This document shows positions 1 through 5,148 of a DNA stretch of 5,148 nucleotides, in pieces. The stretch spans positions 1 to 5,148 of the forward strand of contig JAVZIY010000050.1 in the NCBI GenBank assembly GCA_038998005.1. Reading direction: 5' to 3'. Source of the stretch: CALIKW01 sp038998005 (GTDB lineage Archaea > Aenigmatarchaeota > Aenigmatarchaeia > CG10238-14 > SCSR01). How positions within the stretch are numbered: position 1 is the stretch's first letter; each line of letters opens with the position of its first letter. The notes under the pieces are model-generated. The model had not been told where the DNA came from, ran no database searches, and was given only the letters and a program-made list of their open reading frames with translations. A program made the position numbers and the translations under genes.

Positions 1-922
1 TTATTAAAGAATCCAGAGGTATGTTTTTCTTAGAAGCTATCTCTTCAATATAAGCTCTGTCAACACCTACTCCACCAATTGCCACTCCAATTCCTTCAGC
101 CATGCTTCCAGTTTTCTCTCCCTCAAGTTTTAGGGCAGCATCTATAGTTATTATCTTCGCTACTTTTTCCCTTTTGACAATTTTTTCAACTGCCCTTCCA
201 AGCTTACCTAGTCTTCCACCAGGACCTTTTGCTTTTATTATATAAACCTCCTTTCTTTTTATCCTCTTCTTCGCCATTATCGTATCTTCTTCTATTTCTT
301 TAACTTTTTCCTTTCCTATTAAATGTGCGGCAACAAAAGCTCCTACAGAATCACCAACAGGCCACCCATTCGTTAAAGCTTCTGTACCCTTAAGCAATGC
401 CTTAGAAATTTTTTCAACCAACGGAAGCTGCATCTGTAAAATTAACGCAAGTTGCAAGTTTTTTGTTTTTCTTATCAATTCCACATAATGCCTAACTATC
501 TTTGCAATCTGGTTTAATGAAATCGCTCCAGAAAGACCCATCACTAAATTGGCTTTTTCCTCTGGATTAAGCCTCGGCGCTACCCTTGAAACAAAATAAT
601 TAAACCTTTTTTCAGAAAGATTCACTATATGCTCTATTTTTTTAACTATTCCGAAGGGGTCCAAGCTCACAGGTTCTATCATAAAAAATTCTAAGAAGTT
701 GCTTATGGCATCTTTCAAATCTTTTTTTGGTTTTTTGCTTATTTTTTTAATAACTATGTTTTTAGCTTTTAGTGTGAAATCCTCAAGCATTTGAGCAGTT
801 TGCTCAAGCTTGAAAAGCATTTGTGCTATCATTATCCTAGGATAAAGGAACGCTAAAATTATGAATAGAAGAAACCAAATTATGTTAGTTAAGCTATCAC
901 CAAAGAACTGTGAAATTGTCAT
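1..922 (-). CDS. DUF1512 family membrane protein (partial, C-terminus beyond left edge)
   Basis: This frame is open for 307 codons from ATG at 922 to the left edge with no stop, so the C-terminus is missing. Residues about 12-30 form one hydrophobic helix (NIIWFLLFIILAFLYPRI), followed by a charged, probably cytoplasmic, largely helical region (about 35-180). A glycine-rich conserved part follows: GWPVGDSVG at 186-194, KAKGPGGRLGKLG at 230-242, GEKTG at 268-272 and AEGIGVAIGGVGVDR at 275-289. This arrangement is what I recognise as DUF1512, an archaeal family of unknown biochemical function, usually somewhat longer than the part seen here. The glycine-rich motifs resemble a phosphate- or nucleotide-binding fold, but that is inference only. 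The start is supported by a TTTATAAG box centred 26 bases upstream, which suggests a leaderless transcript. The gene is divergent from the plus-strand block. The family call is from memory of motifs; function unknown. Confidence 0.8.
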   Translation of the reverse strand, partial: MTISQFFGDSLTNIIWFLLFIILAFLYPRIMIAQMLFKLEQTAQMLEDFTLKAKNIVIKKISKKPKKDLKDAISNFLEFFMIEPVSLDPFGIVKKIEHIVNLSEKRFNYFVSRVAPRLNPEEKANLVMGLSGAISLNQIAKIVRHYVELIRKTKNLQLALILQMQLPLVEKISKALLKGTEALTNGWPVGDSVGAFVAAHLIGKEKVKEIEEDTIMAKKRIKRKEVYIIKAKGPGGRLGKLGRAVEKIVKREKVAKIITIDAALKLEGEKTGSMAEGIGVAIGGVGVDRAYIEEIASKKNIPLDSLI

Positions 923-923
923 G

Positions 924-934
924 CATAAATATAT
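924..934 (+). promoter_or_regulatory. Possible TATA box for the plus-strand block
   Basis: CATAAATATAT lies in the divergent gap and is the best plus-strand TATA candidate. Archaeal spacing would put the transcription start near 955-957, downstream of the ATG at 941 and just upstream of the ATG at 965. It therefore favours the shorter start for the following gene. The box is a weak match, and AT-rich sequence throws up such matches by chance. Confidence 0.3.
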
Positions 935-940
935 TCTTGT

Positions 941-1633
941 ATGCTTATAAATTTTTTAGGGAGAATGCGCTGGAAACTTTGGTTAACAGTCTTTATAATT
1001 ATAGGTATAGCTTATTTACTCTTCTTTAGCAAAGCTACAAAAGACTATACACAATTCTTCAGGTCAAAACTTGGAGAATTTCTCTCAATATTCCAGTCAA
1101 AACCACAAGGAAATTTTTTTGAAATAAGTTTAAATGTAAATAAGGATTCCATTCAAGATTTTAACTCTAACCTTCCAAATTCAACGATAATCGTATCTGG
1201 TGACTTTCTTTCAGCAAGGATATCTGAGCAAAAAGTTTTTCCCAAGGAAGGAAAGATAGAAAGTATAAGCTTGAAAGATTTTTCTGGAAATGTTGAGAAA
1301 AAAGGAAATAATTTAAAAATTATTGGAACCTGTAAAAATTTTGAAATAAACAATTTACTCTTTTCCTCTGAGAAAATTTCAAATGTTGAAATAGAGGTTA
1401 TACCTTCTGATACATCCCTTTTCTATATGAAAGCTGATAAGATAACTTTTGCTAATTCGAATGGTGAGCTTAGAAGGATAAGAGAAGAAAAATCAGATAT
1501 TATAACTTTAAAGAACAGCAAGCTTGAAATAGACAATTTCATGGGTAGTCTAATAATCTCCGGAGAAGAAATTAAACTCAGCGGGATGACTAATTTAGTA
1601 AAGGGAGATGGATTTATTTTAAGTGAAAGCTGA
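941..1633 (+). CDS. Membrane-anchored, beta-strand-rich protein of unknown family
   Basis: I do not recognise a family for this 230-residue protein. The N-terminus is basic (RMRWK) and is followed by one strong hydrophobic helix at about 13-29 (LWLTVFIIIGIAYLLFF). There is no obvious cleavage site, so it is probably an uncleaved signal anchor with the rest outside the cytoplasm. Residues about 55-228 alternate polar and hydrophobic residues with many I, V, S, N and K, as in stacked beta strands (for example GNNLKIIGTCKNFEINNLLF and SKLEIDNFMGSLIISGEEIK). This suggests a beta-solenoid, LptC-like or bactofilin-like fold, by inference only. An alternative ATG at 965 (222 residues) removes the first eight residues; it fits the putative promoter better and is preceded by AGGGAGA, though that sits unusually close to the start. 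The stop TGA overlaps the next start by one base, so the NYN gene is probably co-translated. Confidence 0.75.
   Translation: MLINFLGRMRWKLWLTVFIIIGIAYLLFFSKATKDYTQFFRSKLGEFLSIFQSKPQGNFFEISLNVNKDSIQDFNSNLPNSTIIVSGDFLSARISEQKVFPKEGKIESISLKDFSGNVEKKGNNLKIIGTCKNFEINNLLFSSEKISNVEIEVIPSDTSLFYMKADKITFANSNGELRRIREEKSDIITLKNSKLEIDNFMGSLIISGEEIKLSGMTNLVKGDGFILSES
944..957 (-). promoter_or_regulatory. Archaeal TATA box for the DUF1512 gene
   Basis: On the minus strand this reads AAAAAATTTATAAG: an A-rich stretch that could serve as the TFB-recognition element, followed by TTTATAAG. The box centre (about 948) is 26 bases from the A of the ATG at 922, which is the usual archaeal distance from TATA box to transcription start. 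Transcription would therefore begin at or next to the start codon (leaderless mRNA). There is no ribosome binding site before 922, which agrees with this. Confidence 0.55.
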
Positions 1634-2076
1634 TGAGGTTGAACTTCTTTAAAAAAGGGGAAAGAATAGCTTTACTAGTAGATGGGCCAAACCTCCTCAG
1701 AAAGGAATTTTCCATAGATCTAAGAGAATTAAGGAAAAGGGTTGAAAAATACGGAAAAATTGTTATAGCAAAAGTTTTTATCAACCAATTTGCTCCTGAA
1801 AAGCTGATAGAAGCTATAATTAATGAGGGATTTGAATGCTTAACTGTTTTGTCTGAAAGAGAAGAAAGTGATGTTGATGTTAGCTTGGCAGTTTCTGCTA
1901 TGGAAATAATCTTTAAAAAAGATATAGATATAATTGCTCTAGCAACAAGGGATGCTGATTTTCTACCTGTGGTCCAAAAAGCAAAAGAATACGGAAAGAA
2001 AACTATTTTAATAGCTCCTGATCAAAGTCTTTCGTCTAGCTTAAAAAATTCTGTAGATAAATTTGAAAGAATATAA
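1633..2076 (+). CDS. NYN (PIN-like) domain protein, TIGR00288/LabA-like putative RNase
   Basis: The 147-residue protein is essentially one NYN domain. Expected acidic metal-site residues are visible: D17 with N20 in LLVDGPN (strand 1), D80 and D82 in ESDVDVSLAV, and D107 and D109 in ATRDADFLPVV, followed by the usual GKKTILIAP strand (about 126-134). This is the full NYN acidic set, so a metal-dependent ribonuclease activity is plausible. For the archaeal TIGR00288 group I know of no established substrate, so that is inference from fold. The length is typical of a stand-alone archaeal NYN protein, with no extra RNA-binding domain. The start at 1633 overlaps the upstream stop (TGATG), and AGTGA about six bases upstream can pair with the 16S tail, so translation is probably coupled to the membrane protein gene. 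A lone PIN-like toxin is less likely, because the partner does not look like an antitoxin. Confidence 0.87.
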   Translation: MRLNFFKKGERIALLVDGPNLLRKEFSIDLRELRKRVEKYGKIVIAKVFINQFAPEKLIEAIINEGFECLTVLSEREESDVDVSLAVSAMEIIFKKDIDIIALATRDADFLPVVQKAKEYGKKTILIAPDQSLSSSLKNSVDKFERI

Positions 2077-2081
2077 GAAAA

Positions 2082-2086
2082 TTTTT
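2082..2086 (+). terminator. Possible U-tract terminator after the NYN gene
   Basis: A run of five T begins six bases after the NYN stop codon, and archaeal RNA polymerase can terminate at such U tracts without a hairpin. The surrounding AAAATTTTTAAAAT is self-complementary but contains no G or C and would not form a stable stem. Similar T runs are common in this AT-rich sequence, so this is weak. Confidence 0.2.
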
Positions 2087-2098
2087 AAAATCTCTTAA

Positions 2099-2110
2099 CT
2101 TTAAATTTAT
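2099..2110 (+). promoter_or_regulatory. Candidate TATA box upstream of sepF
   Basis: CTTTAAATTTAT lies in the 64-base gap before sepF. A centre near 2104 predicts a transcription start near 2130, giving a leader of about ten bases that includes the AGGTG ribosome binding site at 2131-2135. This is the only gap in the plus-strand block large enough for a separate promoter, apart from the divergent region. Sequence match is reasonable, but the background is AT-rich. Confidence 0.4.
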
Positions 2111-2130
2111 TAAATTTCAATAATCTATTA

Positions 2131-2135
2131 AGGTG
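2131..2135 (+). promoter_or_regulatory. Ribosome binding site of sepF
   Basis: AGGTG complements the 16S rRNA 3' tail and ends five bases before the ATG at 2141. It is the clearest Shine-Dalgarno sequence in the window and fixes the sepF start. Confidence 0.65.
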
Positions 2136-2140
2136 TAAAA

Positions 2141-2461
2141 ATGGGCATTTTAGATAAGCTAAAAGGTAAGACTGAAGAAGAAATGATAGAAGTTGAGCCA
2201 GAAGAGGAAGAGAAAAAGCAAATAACTATAAGGATAGAGCACTTAGGTGGCTTCGGAGATGTTGAAAGAATTTCAAGATTAATTAAAGAAGGTAATATAG
2301 TATTTTTAAACACAAAAGAGTTGCAAAAAAAGGATTTAGGGGAGTTCCAAAATGCTATTAAAAAACTTCAGAGGATTTGTGGTCAATTCAACTGGGATAT
2401 AGCAGGAACTGAAGAAGGTTACATAGTAATAACACCAAACTTCGGAAAAATAATAAGATAA
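2141..2461 (+). CDS. sepF: SepF, FtsZ membrane anchor for cell division
   Basis: The 106-residue protein has the SepF layout. A short amphipathic N-terminal helix for membrane binding (MGILDKLKGK, 1-10) is followed by a very acidic linker (about 12-25) and a compact SepF/DUF552 domain (about 27-106). Recognisable domain features are the DVERISRLIKEGNIVFLNTKEL stretch in which a helix leads to the GNIVFLN strand, the DLGEFQNAIKKLQ helix with a following CGQFNWDI strand, and a C-terminal EGYIVITPNF strand. In archaea with FtsZ, SepF dimers bind the FtsZ C-terminal tail and tether the ring to the membrane. Archaeal SepF is normally shorter than the bacterial protein, as here. The AGGTG site five bases upstream supports the start. 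Its own promoter gap precedes it, and the peptidase gene follows after 30 bases. ftsZ is not in the window. Confidence 0.9.
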   Translation: MGILDKLKGKTEEEMIEVEPEEEEKKQITIRIEHLGGFGDVERISRLIKEGNIVFLNTKELQKKDLGEFQNAIKKLQRICGQFNWDIAGTEEGYIVITPNFGKIIR

Positions 2462-2491
2462 AAATTATTTCTCTAAAAACAAATTAAAATT

Positions 2492-3352
2492 ATGTTTGAA
2501 ATTGTTTGTTTAATTACTGCTTTATTCGGCTCGTGCTTGGCTGGAGTTTATGATTTAAAAACTACGGAAATACCTGACTGGATTCCCTATCTCATGATCT
2601 TTCTTGGACTAATTTTAAATGGCTTGGAATCTTTAATCTCATGGAATTTTTCATTAATTTTAAATAGCATAATAATAGGGCTTGGGTTTTTGGGATTTGG
2701 ATTCTTAATGTATTATACAGGACAGTGGGGAGGTGGGGACGCAAAACTTCTATCAGGAGTTGGATTTCTTCTTCCATCTTTACCTAGCAACTTTTCAAAA
2801 TCTATTCTACCATTTCCTGCAAGCTTCCTTTTTAACTTATTTCTATTAGGAGCAGCTTACATGCTTCTATATGCTTTTATTCTTGCTCTAATAAAAAGGA
2901 AAATTCTAATCAAATTTTTTGAGGATGTAAAAGCCAGCTATAAGATTTTCACAATAGGTTCAGTCTTTCTATTTTTTGGATTTATTTTAATAAACTTTAT
3001 CCTTTCTGTCTATCTTAAAATTAGGTTTGAGCTAATTAATAGTATAAAGTATTCTTTCCTCCCCCTAACATTTACTATCTTAGTTTTTCTTCTTTGGAAA
3101 TTTGCTAAAGTTGTTGAACAAATTGGCTTTAAGCAAAAAATTCCTGTATCAAAACTTAAAGTTGGTGATGTTTTAGATAACAGCAGATTGTGGGAAGGGT
3201 TAACCGAAAAAGAAGTGAAAAAAATAAAAAGGTCTGGAAAAAAATATGTTGTAATAAAGGAAGGTGTAAGATTTGCTCCTGCGTTTTTTATTGCTTTAAT
3301 TTTTACCTTACTCTTTGGCGATTTCCTTCTTATTTTTTTAAATTTAATTTGA
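2492..3352 (+). CDS. A24 family prepilin/preflagellin-type peptidase, archaeal
   Basis: This is a 286-residue polytopic membrane aspartyl protease that should cleave the class III signal peptides of type IV pilin-like proteins (archaellins, adhesive pilins) on the cytoplasmic face. The two catalytic aspartates are visible: D21 in VYDLKTTEIPDW at the end of helix 1, and D83 in the GxGD-type motif WGGGDAKLL. Hydrophobic helices lie at about 4-20, 32-50, 54-76, 112-134, 152-175, 187-204 and 262-286. After helix six comes a soluble insert (about 214-260, with KLKVGDVL and EGLTEKEVKKIK) leading to EGVRFAPAFFIALIF. This is the archaeal A24 C-terminal domain and is absent from the shorter FlaK type. 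It is thus closer to the longer archaeal A24 enzymes, with substrate unassigned; no pilin or archaellin gene is present here. No Shine-Dalgarno sequence precedes the ATG, and the gene lies 30 bases after sepF. Confidence 0.88.
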   Translation: MFEIVCLITALFGSCLAGVYDLKTTEIPDWIPYLMIFLGLILNGLESLISWNFSLILNSIIIGLGFLGFGFLMYYTGQWGGGDAKLLSGVGFLLPSLPSNFSKSILPFPASFLFNLFLLGAAYMLLYAFILALIKRKILIKFFEDVKASYKIFTIGSVFLFFGFILINFILSVYLKIRFELINSIKYSFLPLTFTILVFLLWKFAKVVEQIGFKQKIPVSKLKVGDVLDNSRLWEGLTEKEVKKIKRSGKKYVVIKEGVRFAPAFFIALIFTLLFGDFLLIFLNLI

Positions 3353-3356
3353 TTTT

Positions 3357-4064
3357 ATGAAAGACACATCAAAAATTAAGGCCATTATATTCGATTTGGA
3401 CAATACTCTTATAGATTTTATGAAAATGAAAACTCAGGCAACTGAAGCTGCTATAGAAGCTATGATAGATGCTGGATTAAAAATAGAAAAGAAAAGAGCT
3501 TTGAAAATAATAAATGAACTTTACAGAAAATACGGAATCGAATATCAAAAGATTTTTGATAGATTTTTAAAAGAAGTTTTAAAAAAAGTTGACAAAAAAA
3601 TTTTGGCTGCAGGTGTGGTTTCTTACAGAAGGATAAAGGAAGGTTATGTTGAGCCCTACCCAAATGTAATTCCAACTCTGATTGAATTGATAAGAAGAGG
3701 ATATACTCTTTGTATAATTTCTGATGCACCTTCCTTTCAAGTTTGGTCCAGGCTTGCTGGAATGAAACTACAACATTTCTTCGACCTTGTAATAGCTTTT
3801 GAAGAAACAAAAGTTAAAAAGCCACATGAACTGCCTTTCAAACTTGCTTTGAAAAAGTTAAAGTTGAAGCCAGAAGAGATAATGATGGTTGGTGACGACC
3901 CAAGGAGGGATATTAAAGGGGCCAAGAAGCTTGGGATGGTAACCGTCCTCGCAAAATATGGACAAGTTTTTAAAGGAAATGTTAAACCTGATTTTGAGAT
4001 AAATTATATAAGTGAATTGCTTGAAATCTTAGGTAGAAAAAATGAAAAAGCTTATACTTTTTGA
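3357..4064 (+). CDS. HAD-superfamily subfamily IA hydrolase (TIGR02253-like)
   Basis: This 235-residue protein is a complete HAD phosphatase with a helical C1 cap. Motif I is IFDLDNTLID (nucleophile D13, acid/base D15). Motif II is IISDAPS (S122). Motif III is KVKKPHELPF (K155). Motif IV is MMVGDDPRRDIKGAKK (D180, D181, D185). The cap covers about 20-95 and is rich in K and E. DLDNT, the KKP lysine and GDDPRRDI are typical of an archaeal HAD-IA group (TIGR02253) without a settled physiological substrate; small phosphate monoesters are the class expectation. The start is four bases after the peptidase stop, with no ribosome binding site, so translation is probably coupled, although T-rich sequence at 3331-3346 could also hold an internal promoter. 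Its end overlaps the next HAD gene by 23 bases. Catalytic set intact; specificity unknown. Confidence 0.88.
   Translation: MKDTSKIKAIIFDLDNTLIDFMKMKTQATEAAIEAMIDAGLKIEKKRALKIINELYRKYGIEYQKIFDRFLKEVLKKVDKKILAAGVVSYRRIKEGYVEPYPNVIPTLIELIRRGYTLCIISDAPSFQVWSRLAGMKLQHFFDLVIAFEETKVKKPHELPFKLALKKLKLKPEEIMMVGDDPRRDIKGAKKLGMVTVLAKYGQVFKGNVKPDFEINYISELLEILGRKNEKAYTF
4031..4036 (+). promoter_or_regulatory. Ribosome binding site of the second HAD gene
   Basis: AGGTAG lies inside the coding region of the upstream HAD gene, with five bases between it and the ATG at 4042. It supports the start that overlaps the upstream gene by 23 bases. The following protein begins directly with the conserved KKLILFDIDGT strand, so no later start is possible. 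Confidence 0.5.
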
Positions 4065-4722
4065 TATAGACGGAACTCTTATTCAAGGGAGCAAGGCTCA
4101 TCACGATTCCTTTTCTATAGCTTTCAAAAAAGTTTTTGGAATAGACGCAAGAATAGAAGAAATAGTTCATGCTGGAAAAACGGATAGAAGAATAATAGTA
4201 GAAATGTTAACTAAAAAAGGTATTGAAAAAAATGAAATAGAGAAAAATTTTTCTAGAATTTGCAAAAACATGGTTGATTATTTCAAAAGAAATTTAGAAA
4301 AAGACCCATGGTTTAAGCCTATACCAAACTCTAAGAAATTGGTTAAGGAGCTAGCCAAGGATGAGAATAATATTTTAGGTATATTAACGGGAAATTTAAA
4401 AGAAATAGCAAAGTTTAAATTGAAAAAGGTCAGCTTGATAAAATATTTTAAAATAATCGGGAGTGGTGAAACTTCTGAAGATAGAAATCAAGTTTTGAAA
4501 AAAACTGTCGAGCTAGCTGAAAAGAAATTTAAAACAAAATTTTCAAGAAATCAAATTTTTATAATTGGTGATACTCCTTATGATATAGAGTGCAAAAAGT
4601 TTGGAAAAGTTATTGCTGTCGCCACAGGATCATATAACCATAAAATTTTGAAGAAATACAATCCTGATTTTATTTTTAAAAACTTTTTAGATTTAAATAA
4701 AATTTTAAAGATTTTTGTTTAA
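4042..4722 (+). CDS. HAD-superfamily hydrolase, phosphoglycolate phosphatase-like
   Basis: This 226-residue protein is a second, distinct HAD-IA phosphatase. Motif I is ILFDIDGTLI (D8, D10). Motif II is ILTGN (T116). The basic residue of motif III is probably R148 in GSGETSEDRNQ or K153/K154 just after it. Motif IV is FIIGDTPYDIE (D177, D181). The cap carries HAGKTDRRII (43-52), the GKTD-type substrate loop found in COG0546 Gph-like enzymes. The final part (AVATGSYNHKILKKYNPDFI) matches the usual ending in which the C-terminal segment names the next strand. Phosphoglycolate or a similar small phosphate ester is the family expectation, not shown here. It overlaps the upstream HAD gene by 23 bases in another frame, and its TAA stop overlaps that of the convergent dUTPase-like gene. 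It is not a recent duplicate of its neighbour, since caps and motif IV differ. Confidence 0.87.
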   Translation: MKKLILFDIDGTLIQGSKAHHDSFSIAFKKVFGIDARIEEIVHAGKTDRRIIVEMLTKKGIEKNEIEKNFSRICKNMVDYFKRNLEKDPWFKPIPNSKKLVKELAKDENNILGILTGNLKEIAKFKLKKVSLIKYFKIIGSGETSEDRNQVLKKTVELAEKKFKTKFSRNQIFIIGDTPYDIECKKFGKVIAVATGSYNHKILKKYNPDFIFKNFLDLNKILKIFV

Positions 4723-5148
4723 ACTATCTTTCCGCCCTGATATTTTCCTCTATATTCTTTTGAGCAACCTTTTACTTCAAACAAAATTAATTGAGCAAAT
4801 CTAGAACCAATTTCTATCTCAAAATCATCATTGCTCAAATTCTTCATTCCTATGGTTAAACTTCCTTTAAAGCCAGGATCAACAAAGCTTGTAAGTAAAG
4901 CTATCCCACTTCTTGAAAGGCTACTTCTAGGTAATATTATTCCACTAAGATTTTTATTCATCTTAACCTTTTCTATAGTTTCGACTAAAACAAAATCATC
5001 CTTTTTAAAATGACTTTACCCTTGTCAAAAAGTTTTTCCACCTTTGGCATCTCCCTTCTTCTTCCAAGAAATGCTTTCCCTTTAACCTTTAAAATTCTTT
5101 TAACCCTTAAATCAATTCCAGCTGGTTGGATACTTTTTGAATCAAAAT
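4719..5148 (-). CDS. dUTPase / dCTP deaminase family protein, split by a -1 frameshift (partial)
   Basis: Read on the minus strand from the right edge, one frame (5146-4985) gives the conserved N-terminal part with SIQPAGIDLRV and FLGRRREMPKVEKLF, then ends at TAG (4987-4985). The -1 frame, open from 5015 to the TAA at 4721-4719, supplies the rest: KKDDFVLVETIEKV, LPRSSLSRSGI, SFVDPGFKGSL, RFAQLILFE and YRGKYQGG. Joined at 5003 they make about 142 residues in correct family order; perhaps 15-25 N-terminal residues lie off the window. The serine and arginine of RSSLSRSG and the aspartate of FVDPG are present, but the catalytic glutamate of dCTP deaminases, expected after FKGSLTI, is glycine. 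The protein is thus more likely a dUTPase (dUTP to dUMP and pyrophosphate) than a deaminase. The break is a one-base deficit in an A run. It may be a sequence error, a genuine pseudogene, or a recoding site. An internal ATG at 4961 alone would lack motif 1. Confidence 0.78.
5000..5009 (-). other. Frameshift point with T TTA AAA slippery heptamer
   Basis: In the upstream frame the codons are GTC ATT TTA AAA AGG ATG, which run into a TAG five codons after AAA. T TTA AAA (5009-5003) has the X XXY YYZ form of -1 slippage sites. Slipping back one base makes the next codons AAG GAT GAT TTT, which are exactly the family-like continuation KKDDF. Inserting one A into the A5 run gives the same protein. 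I see no clear downstream stem-loop; an AAGGG (5023-5019) lies about nine bases upstream. The position is certain, the cause is not. Confidence 0.6.

Noticed and set aside
2077..2095. AAAATTTTTAAAAT as a hairpin terminator
   Set aside because: The stem would be only A-U pairs with almost no loop; only the T run is a plausible weak termination signal.
1633..2140. NYN gene and following small gene as a toxin-antitoxin pair
   Set aside because: The small gene after it is SepF with clear N-terminal amphipathic helix and domain features, has its own promoter gap, and is not an antitoxin; the NYN protein belongs to a conserved archaeal housekeeping-type family.
3460..3810. 116-residue minus-strand open frame opposite the first HAD gene
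   Set aside because: It lies wholly antisense to a well-supported HAD gene with all motifs, its translation is rich in L, F, K, Q and H without recognisable motifs, and it has no promoter or ribosome binding site. It is a shadow of the coding strand's codon bias.
4719..4961. Treating the 80-residue ORF from ATG 4961 as a complete small gene
   Set aside because: Family similarity continues upstream of 4961 (FVLVETIEKVKM) and, after the frame change, to SIQPAGIDLRV, so the ORF is only the C-terminal part of a larger gene.
4831..5013. 60-residue plus-strand open frame opposite the dUTPase-like gene
   Set aside because: It is antisense to conserved dUTPase motifs (RSSLSRSG, FVDPG) and shows no features of its own.
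1..5148. CRISPR array, insertion sequence, tRNA/rRNA or other RNA gene
   Set aside because: No regularly spaced repeats, terminal inverted repeats, transposase motifs or GC-rich folded RNA segments were seen; nearly the entire window is coding.

Overview
This AT-rich window is almost certainly archaeal. The evidence is a DUF1512 membrane protein, a TIGR00288-type NYN-domain protein, an archaeal-style SepF, an A24 prepilin peptidase with the archaeal C-terminal domain, an archaeal-type dUTPase/dCTP-deaminase homologue, TTTATA-type promoter boxes, and a mix of leaderless-looking starts and starts with GGTG/AGGT ribosome binding sites. Presence of SepF implies FtsZ-based division. A euryarchaeal or DPANN lineage fits better than one dividing by ESCRT/CdvB alone, but the sequence does not fix the lineage.

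Layout: a DUF1512 gene lies on the minus strand (left edge to 922) and is cut by the window edge. A short divergent promoter region (about 923-964) separates it from six co-oriented plus-strand genes that run to 4722. In order these are: an N-terminally anchored, strand-rich protein of unknown family; an NYN/PIN-like putative RNase overlapping it by one base (TGATG); sepF behind its own small promoter gap; an A24 prepilin/preflagellin-type peptidase; and two HAD-superfamily phosphatases of different subfamilies that overlap by 23 bases. A minus-strand dUTPase-like gene converges on this block from the right edge, and its stop codon overlaps the stop of the last HAD gene inside one TTTAAA palindrome. 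Coding density is very high and no gene-free stretch exceeds about 70 bases.

How the genes work together is only partly readable. SepF (FtsZ membrane anchoring) and the prepilin peptidase (maturation of type IV pilin-like or archaellin precursors) both act at the cytoplasmic membrane. The first two plus-strand genes are translationally coupled and may be a membrane protein and RNase pair. The HAD enzymes and the dUTPase are nucleotide or phosphometabolite housekeeping enzymes. There is no sign of mobile elements, CRISPR, RNA genes or a defence island; this looks like ordinary archaeal core genome.

The most notable anomaly is in the dUTPase-like gene. Its conserved N- and C-terminal halves are in different frames and join perfectly by a -1 shift at T TTA AAA (minus strand, 5009-5003). 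This could be a one-base error in an A run, a real inactivating deletion, or programmed frameshifting.
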